Both the position numbers and the translations under genes were made by a program. Of a stretch of 64,000 nt of DNA, positions 38,259 to 48,825 are shown in pieces. The notes beneath the pieces were generated by a model. The model ran no database searches. It had not been told where the DNA came from and saw only the letters and a list, made by a program, of their open reading frames with translations. The stretch comes from Lethocerus indicus (taxonomy: Eukaryota > Arthropoda > Insecta > Hemiptera > Belostomatidae), in NCBI GenBank assembly GCA_019843655.1, contig JACDQD010000005.1, positions 13,667,575 to 13,731,574 on the forward strand. Direction: 5' to 3'. How positions within the stretch are numbered: position 1 is the first letter of the stretch; every line of letters starts with the position of its first letter.

Positions 38259-41200
38259 AAACTAGATACAAAAATTTTTTATGTCAGATGTGCTGAAATT
38301 AAATCAAAAATGAACGACGGAATATTGTAGGAATGAATTAGCAACCAGGCAGGAGACCTTGTACAGAATTCAGGGACAAGAGAAGGCGAGGAGGCGAGGC
38401 GCCCCCCAGTCCCACGTCTCCCATTATTGCAGACTCGCGGCTCCATCAAGATTAATGGCAACTCAGAGGAGTCCATTTTCTACAGCTTCGGTTGCGACCG
38501 GCAATCAAAGAAATTAAGCAGAAAGCGAACGTCACTGTGACAGTGCCAAAGCTCATGCGGCGGCCAACTCGGCGCCAACGACCTTTCTCTTCTAACGGGC
38601 AAGTGGAGACCGTTTTGCCACTAACTTCCATCACGAATTATACATTCCAAGGGAGCAAAATGAAAGTCGTAAAACGCGCACTGAAAATTATGCGGCGACC
38701 CACAGACAGCGGTACTCGTTCAATGTTGATTTACATCCCGGCCTGCGAAACTGGGAATGTTATCAATCGCATCAACTACCGGGAACTCGGTAACAGTTGT
38801 CCGTAGTCAATTAAATTAGGGTTCGCGATATTAAGTTGTATAAGTCAGTGATTCGGATTGTACAAAATCGGCACAAAATGTTTTTCTCCTTTTTCAAATC
38901 ATCAGGGAAATTCAAACGCCCTTTCTCAATTCACTCACCCAGTCATTTGCAAAAGTTGTTTATCCACAGATTATTTTTCTTTAAAAAAAGTTGTTGCAAC
39001 TGGCATGCGTAGGTGTATCAGTAATTTACTGTTAGAATTATACTGACGTTGGCTAGAGACCCAAACCAGGGCAGAATAGAAAGAGTGATAAATAAAATAA
39101 TACAACCCTCGCAAACTTAAATATTGCCAACTAACTGACTCTAAAAGTTCCACATTTTGATGAATATTAAGAAAAGTGTTACTATGTGCCACTTACTCCT
39201 AAAAATATAAATTCTCCAAGAAGTTCACTTTATTAACCGCCGAAATTATAATGACACAGGACATTCACCCATGAAACCTGTCCGACCCTTCACGTGGTTT
39301 AACGCCCATCCAAGCTCGTTCTCCAAGCACTTTTCCACGTTACGGCGCATCAAAAGAGGAGCGGGCATTTCTATGGAGTTTCCAGTTCAGGAGGGATCTG
39401 GAGGGACAAATAAACAGGATGAGCGAGAAAAATGCGGACATCGCCTCATTGTCCGCCAGAACGACAAAAGCCCGTTTTCCTTGGGCAACGGTCCCATCAG
39501 CACTTGGTTCAAAGCGACATTTAATTCCTCTTTCGTTGAGCCAAAAAGGACTGTAAAGGAATGTAAAGAAATATGGAGTGCCCCCGAAGACTCAAAAAAC
39601 GCTTTTGACCTCCAAAAAGACTGAAATGGATTACACTATTGCCTCGATGACAACTCGCCTATTTAACACATGTCCATCTATGCGATGAAAGCCACTAAGC
39701 GCAGATGTTTGGCGACTGAAGACTCATTTACTATGTTACACCCTGTCTGCTAGATTTTAGGTTTCCATGAACGGCAATAGTTTATTTATTGTGTCAGTGG
39801 TGTTGTTGGTTGTGCAGTTTACATTCCATTATCATATAAGAAATGAGAAAGTTTCAGTGTTGTATGGCCTGTTCCTAATGGAAGAATTATTGTCTTTCGT
39901 ATTCCATTTGACTTATCACTGTCACTACTTAACAGTTAACTGAACAGTATTCTTAGTGAGAATCTCAATTACATGGGTGAACATTCTGTAAGAAGGATAC
40001 ATGATGTTCCAAGGCAATAGACGCAGGGTCAGATTGAACAATTCAGTTAAAATCAGGCACTATTCTCGCTTTTGAGTATGAATAAAACGGGATCGGGATA
40101 TTTTTTGCCGGCAACGTGTTTGGTTCAATTGAAGCTGTTGCTAGATAGCTTGGCGACACATCCGCCCTCGTTACGCAACAGAATAACAACAGAATAATTG
40201 CACCATTAATTGTCTCAATTGTTTAATTCGGTTCAAACTAATCACCGTCTTTCAGACGGTCTCGCAAAACCAAAGACGAATGAATGAAGGACGAGCTCGA
40301 TGCAGTTCAGCGCGGTGCAAATCTTCAAATGGTAGCAATTTAATTGAGCAAAACTGGTTCTTGAGAATAAAATCAAAAATGTAGTGTTGCAGCATTCTCC
40401 AGTCACTTGTAAAAACGAAACTTATGATTAACCTGCGTAACTTACGCAAATTTATTCGAGGATCCTTTTTTTGAATTTTACGTCAGACAAGGAAAGTATC
40501 AAATCAGAATGAAAAAGTTGTTGAGTCCATAAACGTTTTCTTTCAGCCAAATTTCCTATTTCGTGTTGTCTACCGTAAACACTAGAAATTCGTGAATAGG
40601 TCCGTAGTATTACCCCGGACTGTTTCGTAACCAAACGGTGAAACTAGGGGAAAGCGAGCGACTAATAGGTCATTTTCATATCCAAACATTCTCACAATCA
40701 TTCCTCTTTTTATCACAACGACAACTTTATAAATAAAAATGTAATTATTTAATATAATTGTATGGCAATAAGAATAATTTGTCGGATAATAAAAACCCCT
40801 TCAAATTTACACGGATGACCACTTGCTTTAGAGCAAAAGAAATTAAATGTAAAATTTCCCCATTAGCATGCACGTGCAACAATAAACCTAGAAATAATTA
40901 GCGAAACGAAATATAGATAAACATCTATAACTATCTACATCCAAATGCAGCTCGAGGATGCATAAATAATTCCGGTTCAAACTATTGTCACGAGAACACT
41001 TTTGTCCCACTTATGTCCCACATTTTAAAACGAACGTAACAGGACAAGATTTTCGTTTCGCCACGGAGTGATCTCGGCGATCAAGTTACCTGCTTTTGTC
41101 GAGTGCAAAAACATTCATTTAACGTCGGTGAAAAAGGAAGAAGAAAGAACAGCACCATGCGTGTGTCCTTGAGGCCGGCTGTGGTTTTCCAAGAGAACCG

Positions 41201-44200
41201 GGTGGTTTTTCACCGAGATGGAAGATACACTACAATACCTACCTGTGGGTCTCGATTACACTGTTACGTACGTGTACTCTTCTTGTTCTATTTTAATAAT
41301 AATCGTATAAATAGAGTGATTCTGAAAACTGGGTTGTCATTTTGTACTTACGTAACTAAATGCGGTCGTCACATTTTGTCTTATTACAACGAGCTATCGC
41401 GTTCCGATGATATACAATTGATTGTTCCCTATATCACGTCATAAGTGAAAAAATAATACAAGGTATAGTTAAATACAAGTGAAAGTAGATGATTTAAACA
41501 AACCACTAAGCTATGAGGTCTTTTAAATCGGCCTGATAATCATCAAGACTTCCTCAAAAACGCAAAGAAAGATTAATGACTAACCCTCAAAGATTACGAA
41601 TGACCTTCACATCGATGAATTCAGCGAACAGGATCATTAGGAACAAATTAGGAAGGTATGTGCACACCTTCTTCAAGCCTTTAGTAGGATTCAACTTGCA
41701 AACAAAGCAAATCTATTTCAATTGTACTTTCAGAAGTAAAATACTAAGCTACGCCATTCTTGCGGTCTTCCGGAAGGATATGCCGATGTATACTATGCCC
41801 TTTAGGAAAATACTTTATTACTTAAAGAGGACGGGCCTAAAAGATGGCTAAAACAATTCCACACGTTCCGTTTATTGTTGCTTCCGGTTTTATATTTGTT
41901 TCCCCTAACTGAAAATAATAATAAAAAATGTCCGGATCTTAATTTAAAATTGATACTTCTTGATTCCATGACAAGTTGCAAATTTAAGGACGAACGTTCC
42001 AGTGGGCGTTTCTATTCGCCCGAGCCATAACCCGGAATGGATATTGGTTGTGGTGTCGGTCACAATTTCCCGTGGGATAGGCGATGAGAAAGTAAACAGC
42101 GACGAAGGGACAGGGATAGGGACGGAGGGGTACGGGTAGGCAGGATATCACCTCAACAAGGCCTATCCTGCCCCCAACCTCACTCGTATCAGACCATATT
42201 CACCCTCCCCCTATACTCGGTCCTCTTTTCACCCACTAATAAACGGCCCTCCGTTTTCCCCACGGGCCTCCTTCCTCATTCACTTCTACCCCTGTACAGC
42301 CCGGTAACCTCGTTCCGGCGACCTTTCAAGTGTCGGGGCATAATAGGAATTGAACCCTGTAATGAGACTATAATAATAAAGTTTCAGCCCTATAGTGTCC
42401 CCGTATCCGGTTTTCGTTCCGTTTAATCTATCAGTGAACGAGGTGAAAAATCTAGTACGGGTGCATGTTCAAAACTACAATCATATTCCCAAATTTAAAA
42501 TATGCCTTGACCTTTAACCGTTTAAAAACGAATTAACCGATTTTCTAAACGAAAAGAAAATATCAACTAGCTGATATTCGACGTCAACTCAGCGTCAGAT
42601 TAGGGGGATCGAAGTCCGCTCGTGATTGAACGATTGACTCGTGGCGCCGAGCCAAAATACATTTGTATGTTAACGACTTAAATAGGCCCATCATAGAACT
42701 TGTTTACAACTATTATGCCAAACGCGATCAGCGTGCAATATTCACGGAAAATGCATCCGACAGAAACTTTGAACGATTAAGAATTCTAGCATGGTTCGAA
42801 CCATGGTGAATTGCAGAAATCGAAGTGAATGCTGTTTAATCGTCAGTGTATTTGTCCATAAGACTAACCAGAATAGTAATGCTATCTGCGCATCCAAGAA
42901 AGTAAATGTTTAGAAATATAAAGTCAAGAAACTCGAGTTTTATTTCCTGAGTTGGTCCTGGATTAGTGCTAACAACTGATCGAGAATTTCGTCATCAGTG
43001 AAAAAAAGCACTTTGTCTACTAAAATCTCGGAACTAAATTATTTTTTTATTAAACCGAAACCGGACTAAGAAAAATAAACTTATGTTTATTTAAGTATTG
43101 GCTCATTTTTCATTAAAAGTCAGTATAACAATAACGGCGAAGCATAACTTCAACTGTACACATCTAGCAGTTCAGCCTACTAAGATACTACCTCCGAGGA
43201 TATCGCGTAAGGAATCATTAAGGAGGTGAGAAACCCTTTAACGCAGTTCGTCTACCTCAGTAATACTGGACATAAGTATAAAACCCCTAATGAACTAGCG
43301 AATTACCCTAGTAAATTACCCTAATTACCTGGAATAGCTAGAACACCGAATAGCTCGGTCAATTAACGCAATTTCTCCTACGTGCCTTGCATTTTTCTAC
43401 TCGGTCCATTCATTAGACCGTTGTATGTGAATTTCAATTAAAATGCTGGCCCTGTTAGCTAGATCTAGATCCCGCATTAATTTGTTGTAGTCTTTGGTTA
43501 CAATCAGGGTAAAGGAAACGCGACAGGGAGACCCGGCCAACCCAGCAAAACTGGTTTTGAGAGGTTCAATCGTAGGGCCACTGTCAACGTAGTATACTGG
43601 AGCGGGGAGATTCCTTTGAGCGATTTTCACAATAAATATCATTCGTCTATTTTTTCTGGTGATATGTACAACATATTTATTGAGAATGGCGCAATGAGCA
43701 AAGTATGACCCTCTATTCGCACTGAATGATTAACACGACTGCATAAGCAGGTCCGAAAGACAAAAAAGGGAAAGTAATAGTGATCTATTTAATAAGAACG
43801 TGTAAACCGGTAACTTCGCAACAGAACAATGCTGACCAAATTATACTGTGAGGGTATAAATATTTATAGGTATTTATAGCTCATTCTTGCGCGAAAAGGA
43901 AATAGCGAATAAATTATTGGGATTATAAACAAGAGGTCAATGAATTTATGCTTACACATGCAATTACACAAGTTAATAGGCGTATAATTAATTCAGAAAC
44001 CAAATCTTAATACTTAAACGGTAATTCATTCACATCCCTGAATTTTGATTGTAATGTAAATGCGGTTTATATTATTTCACACAACTATGTTATTATGTCA
44101 GAAGTTCGGTTAATAGTAAGATTTTTATTCTAAAGGATTTTTTGTCTTGATCGGTTTTAAAAAAATATATCCTTATATATCCTTATATTTCCTTTTAATT

Positions 44201-46772
44201 GTCCTTCGAACCAAATGTTTACAATAACTAACTTTATCTCGGTATTTAACAGGGTAAAAGTCGTCTTACGTCATTAGTATAAAAATAAACCACTGTCGAG
44301 GATTTTCAAAACGTTTTGCATCAAGACATCAATGGAAACAAATGAAAATAATAGCTTAGATGACCCAAGGACTTTAGTGGCTTCCAAGGCATCTCAATTT
44401 AACCGTCTCGACTCAACCGACCGACGGAATAACCGTTTTCACTGACAGTGCCATTCGTAAATGTGGAGTAACGATAAGTGACGGCTTACCAACTTTCAAT
44501 CAAGGGACAATACGAATAATCGCCATGAATATTCCCCGCATTAAATTTTAATAACTCTAACATAAATATTGGAAGTTATGTATAGTTATATACAGAATGA
44601 AAAATTAATTTTGATATCGATATTAAATATCGATTTTCAACATTATGCTTCCTCTGTCACTAGTATCACTGACTGGCTTCCGGTGAGATCGCGTGATTTT
44701 ACAATGGGAAAAATATCGGTTAGCCGGGTTTGTCCCTCCGCTGTTCCGGGATTTCTCCTGTTTTTGGAAACCGCCCGAGCGGGCTCGATTGAATGGGGCT
44801 CTCTTGGGTGTTGTCTGCTTCTAACGCAATCAATCAAATTACAAGATAATTAACGCGTCCTACAGTATAGGCTCTAGGAATCGCCGACGCCATTTATTGC
44901 CTACTTCACTGAAAAATAATTAAATGAAGTAACAAACGTGACGAATATTAGCAACAAATGTCAATATCATCCTGTCGAAATGGGGCAAATTTTATTCTTA
45001 ATAGGTCCATTATACAACATTTCACGTAACCAAATAATAACTGGTGAAATTAAGCAAAAATTCAATTAGATGGGGTATACCTATTATTATTAGGGCCAAC
45101 GAATTACGGCAGTTGAACGCATAAGCGTGAATTAACGCTTATTACACTTACACCCTGAGAATAAAATAAAATAATAAAAAAATCTCTATTTTCAACACTA
45201 AAGAAGTATATTGGATATATTATTAAAACAATTGTTACATAAGTTAGACGTGACTTAAGGTTGTTCTTTATTGCGCTTAATATTGTTTTTAACATTATTT
45301 CCTTCGTTTTGAACAAAAATTGCTTGTCTATCTAATGCTCGGACTGAATATGTCATAGTTCGTCAATAGTTTGTTCATCCTACACGAATTTGAACCCCGG
45401 TAATCACTCCAATACATGTTTAGGAATTACTAAACAGCTAATAAATAAGAATTTCAATATATGGAATGGTTCAATAAGTCAGTTAAATGGCGCTCATAGT
45501 GCTTTAGGCGTTCATGTCGCATTTCGAGACAATACCTAAGGGGTGCAAACAGCACATTTCTTAAATCACCATGACCTCCCCACAGAATCTTACGAATCTC
45601 TTTAATAGTCCTCATCCTATACCAACTGTAGAAGAAGGGTGGGAAAATAATAATAACAGCGTAGGAAAAAGATACTCATTTCGTGAGTACAATTATCGCT
45701 ATTAATATAATTGGGAATTTATACGAAAATGAATACCGCGAGCCCAAGGTCGACTGGGACTCTCCTCGACGTGGACGCCCCCGAATTCAGTTATTTACAC
45801 ATCAGATAATAATCTATATTAAATGAAAGTAAACATATTTTTACTGCAGATAAAGAACTCACGCTTAATTGAAATAAATTAAGCAATACATACGTTTAAA
45901 AATTTCATAATTATAAATAAGGAATATTTTTTGTTTTTCAGCATTTTTATTTGAGGGTGCAATTAGGATTAGTTATGCCCCCATCGAACGAAAGGTGAAC
46001 CATTATGTTTCGTAATTATACTGTATATTGTATGTTACATTTAATTTACCACTTACGATATCTTGTAATTTTAACGAATCTGTCATTATATAAATAAAAC
46101 TATGTAGAACTCTACAATAGAGAACCAAAATATTTACGTTTACATTCGCTGTTAAATTTCAATTCAGAGTTACACTCAAATATTTATAAATCTACAGTTA
46201 AAAGTTTAACCAATCATCAGAACACATACATAAAAGCACTCCAACATTTGTCTAATTCGTCAGCTGACAATGACACATTGCATAAGTTTGAATTTTGGCG
46301 CGAACAGCTTTGATTAAAAAAAGGGAGGTTTCACTCCGTGGTCCCGATATCTAGGTATTGGAGTTGAAAATTGAGCTCGGCCGATCGATGGCGGCCGGTA
46401 TTCGAGCATAGCAGATGATACGGAAGAATCTATGCCTATAAAAAACCCAAGGGCCTACCTGAGATCCCTGGGGGCTGTGGCAGCGGCGATCAGGAACCAT
46501 CTGTAGCCGCCCCCGGCGGCCAAGTAGGCGACCAGGGCAACAAGGAACAGCTGGACAACGAATACGAGACCCATGTAGCACCAGATGAGACCGACGATTA
46601 TAGCGGTGAATGCCAACAGAAGAACGGCCCTCAGGAAGTAGACAAAGTACCGTCTCAGACTGCCAACCGACTGAGACCTCTTGCACTCGACTTCCCCTTT
46701 CCCATTGCTCACTGGATAGCTGCTTTCTATATCGCCGTTCTGCAACAAGGGACAGACCACTTTGAACGCCAT
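31988..46772 (-). CDS. Fatty acid transport protein / very-long-chain acyl-CoA synthetase, copy C (long N-terminus, distal first exon)
   Basis: Twelve exons: 46772-46459, 36750-36600, 36349-36112, 35760-35529, 35103-34902, 34494-34302, 34216-34073, 33862-33725, 33430-33364, 33233-33143, 32715-32562 and 32142-31988. Phases fit throughout and give 692 residues. Exon 1 encodes about 105 residues with two hydrophobic segments (about 42-65 and 67-87) and ends [16 protein letters not shown]. This matches the end of exon 1 in copies A and B, and its phase-2 donor joins exon 2 correctly. A TAG stop sits directly before the ATG in frame. [14 protein letters not shown] is near residue 293, FYGATEGN follows, and [13 protein letters not shown] is near 553-565. 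The final coding region, a single exon in A and B, is split here after MTG. The donor after exon 3 (gtttgt) is weak. Exons 1-4 are CpG- and GC-rich and the rest AT-rich. Confidence 0.88.
33575..33662. repeat. Compound (TA)n-(CA)n microsatellite
   Basis: TA run at 33575-33616, then CATACATA and a CA run to 33662. It lies in intron 8 of copy C. Confidence 0.95.
34804..34851. repeat. (TA)n microsatellite
   Basis: A pure TA run in intron 5 of copy C. Confidence 0.95.
35136..35200. repeat. Compound (CA)n-(TA)n microsatellite
   Basis: CA run at 35136-35153 followed by a TA run at 35160-35200, in intron 4 of copy C. Confidence 0.95.
38206..38256. repeat. (TA)n microsatellite
   Basis: A TA run inside the long first intron of FATP copy C. 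Confidence 0.95.
42139..42172. repeat. Small inverted repeat (9-bp stem)
   Basis: GGCAGGATA at 42139-42147 pairs with TATCCTGCC at 42164-42172. It lies in a GC-rich patch of the copy C intron. The function is unknown and it may be chance. Confidence 0.5.
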
Positions 46773-48116
46773 CTATCGGAAACGTGTTCGACTGTTTCGC
46801 CCATCCTACGTTAGAATAAATTAAGGACCTAAATTAGCGTAAGAAAATTTGTATTACAACAAACAGAAACAGGACGAGATAATACAATTGAATACAAAAA
46901 TCTATTGAATCAATATACTGCCCGACGTTTACAATATTGGAGCCATCATCCTATTACTGGGTTTCTTACATCAAACCCAAATGACTCAATAATAATTAAT
47001 GAACACTCATTAATATTAATGTTTCACTATATGTCACCTATATAAGAATAAGAATAAGGAACTAAAGAAAAACATGTATTTTTTACCAGTTCTACCACAC
47101 TTCAATAATGCATCTGTCTTTGACATCCTTATCACTTAAGAAAAGATAAGCTCATAGCTTATATTACAAAATTTATTACTTTCTTGTGTCATATCAAATA
47201 TTATATGACAGATGTCATATTAAATATGGGGTTCAGAATGTTATTGCCAGTTCAAATTTTTGTCTCACTTGTTTGGGTTTAGGAACTACTATAGGTGATG
47301 ACATTTTACTTGCATTATGAATTAAATATATTTGTATTTGAAATGCTGATGTGATATTGAATTTAATTAGACAATATATTTATATGTATCAAGTATAAAA
47401 TGTGTTTCCTATGTAGCCAGTATCATACTCTTAATTATTTATACTTTAAGGATATTATTGGTACAATATATTGATGGACTTGATAACTGTAATAATAATT
47501 GATAACTTGATGGTTCAATGTTATATATAAACACTCTTTTTCATAAATTGAATTTTGTATACATTTTGTACAGTTTGATGATATAGTACTACATATAAAA
47601 AAATGTTTAAGAAATAAACACAGCAAAATAAACATAATCATATCACATAACTGGCAACAACAGCCTACCAGCCTGTGATATATAAATAAAGGGGTAAATG
47701 TCATCTAGAATAAAAAATATATAAATACTATTCGCTCTTAGCTCTTCATCTTTGTGGATCCCTATTAACACATAGATATTTTAGATGTATGCAGAATATT
47801 ATATGCTCATTCAAATGACTGCACATTGTTGCGTCAATTCTTGTGTTTTAGAGTTGATATAATTTTAACATTATTTTCCAAATGAATCAAATCTGAGTAA
47901 TTTGTGAAATCATTTTCTCTAGGATAAAATTTTTTTTTATTATTAAAAAGGAATCCATGCTCTAAAGACAACCTACTATGAGATACATCATTTTGGCAAC
48001 TATTTTACATAAGAGCTGCCACAAAGCAAAAAACTGTTTGTGAATGTGGAGAAGTGTTTACATTGTGACAAGTGGAGGATAAGTAAATGGCAAATTATAT
48101 TGAGATAGTGTTAACG
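46773..48116. other. Divergent spacer between FATP copy C and the secreted-protein gene; CpG desert at 46981-48110
   Basis: The first 200 bases should contain the copy C promoter (minus strand). From 46981 to 48110 I counted only two CpGs. No coding exon was recognised. The longest frame (47435-47704, minus) is AT-rich and unremarkable. Confidence 0.5.
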
Positions 48117-48124
48117 TATAAATA
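48117..48124 (+). promoter_or_regulatory. TATA box of the secreted-protein gene at 48160
   Basis: TATAAATA lies 43 bases before the ATG, implying transcription starts roughly 10-15 bases before the start codon, near AGTAGTTCAAC. The paralogue at 53115 has the same arrangement. Confidence 0.7.
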
Positions 48125-48159
48125 ATCGCCTCGACGGGTACATGGGCTAGTAGTTCAAC

Positions 48160-48783
48160 ATGTATTCCTTCGTTACTCTTCTGTCTCTCTGGGCCCTGCC
48201 CGGCCTGTGCCTGACCACCGATACCGGTGCCACCGACTTCAGCAAACAGTTCGACTTTTTCGTTGGACTCTTAAAACTGGGACTGGTGACAGAACACGTT
48301 CATCAGATGGAGGCCCCCGACTTCCACGGTACAGAGGCCGTCCTCCTCGGCAACACGTTTTCCGACCCGCAGACTCTGGCTAGGAACGGCCCTATCTACA
48401 TGAAAGAACCGAAGGTCGACTACATGACCGTCTACGGGAGCATCGGCTTTGGCAAACTCGAGTTGAACGCGACTTCGCTCAGAGTGGGCGGTAAGGAGTT
48501 TGCGGCGGTGCTCAGAGCGAAAGAGAACAACATCAACTTTCAGTACACCCTGGAGCACAAATCGAAGAGGAATTGCGTGACCAGCTGGGAGAAGTTCACC
48601 GTGACCCATCTCGCCGGCGTGACAATAACCAGCGCTCAAGAGGGCCTCGTCGACGAAGACATTACTGACTACTTCAATGCCAAAATTCTGCCCGATATAA
48701 ACAAACACCTGTCATCTCCCGGCTTTCTCTATCGATTGGGGAAGGATTACGATTTCTGCATTTCTAGATGGTTTCCCGTTTGA
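48160..48783 (+). CDS. Small secreted protein, paralogue 1 (possible lipid-binding JHBP/group-7-allergen-like fold)
   Basis: A single exon of 207 residues. A signal peptide (MYSFVTLLSLWALPGLCL) is followed by about 189 mature residues with two cysteines, in RNC and DFC. It shares with the gene at 52486-53115 the blocks EPKVDYMTVYGSIGF, YTLEHKSKRNCVTSWE and DITDYFNAKILPDIN. The layout of an N-terminal amphipathic helix, alternating strands around VDYMTVYGSIGFGKLEL and a C-terminal helix with LPDINK recalls arthropod JHBP or mite group-7-allergen-type lipid-binding proteins. I could not confirm this by residue motifs, so the function is open. Third codon positions are GC-rich, in contrast to the FATP and kinase genes. 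The ATG follows a TATA box and is the first ATG after it. AATAAA is at 48820-48825. The 145-codon frame on the opposite strand is a shadow. Confidence 0.85.
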   Translation: MYSFVTLLSLWALPGLCLTTDTGATDFSKQFDFFVGLLKLGLVTEHVHQMEAPDFHGTEAVLLGNTFSDPQTLARNGPIYMKEPKVDYMTVYGSIGFGKLELNATSLRVGGKEFAAVLRAKENNINFQYTLEHKSKRNCVTSWEKFTVTHLAGVTITSAQEGLVDEDITDYFNAKILPDINKHLSSPGFLYRLGKDYDFCISRWFPV

Positions 48784-48825
48784 GATGTCGCACTTGTAAA
48801 TTTCATACCGTAAGTTGTAAATAAA

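Larger units (their letters stand above)
36751..46458 (-). other. 9.7-kb first intron of FATP copy C
   Basis: No gene is supported inside. Open frames up to 117 codons exist (39271-39624 and 41103-41444, plus strand) but show no domain, no favourable splice pattern and no homology I recognise. GC-rich patches occur at about 38.33-38.72, 41.04-41.28 and 42.0-42.35 kb. A (TA)n run is at 38206-38256. The whole intron is CpG-normal, unlike the other FATP introns, so it may hold enhancers or an alternative promoter. Confidence 0.5.

Noticed and set aside
38071..38330. Overlapping frames rich in isoleucine and tyrosine
   Set aside because: They are translations of the (TA)n microsatellite.
39271..39624. 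117-codon plus-strand frame in the long FATP intron
   Set aside because: No recognisable domain, no signal peptide and no splice context; frames of this length occur by chance in a CpG-normal region with fewer stop codons.
46351..46686. 111-codon minus-strand frame overlapping the first exon of FATP copy C
   Set aside because: Alternative frame of the same exon; the other frame matches the FATP N-terminus and splice phase.
48271..48708. 145-codon minus-strand open frame
   Set aside because: It is the antisense shadow of the GC-rich secreted-protein gene at 48160-48783; it has no family resemblance and the plus frame has a signal peptide, TATA box and paralogue.
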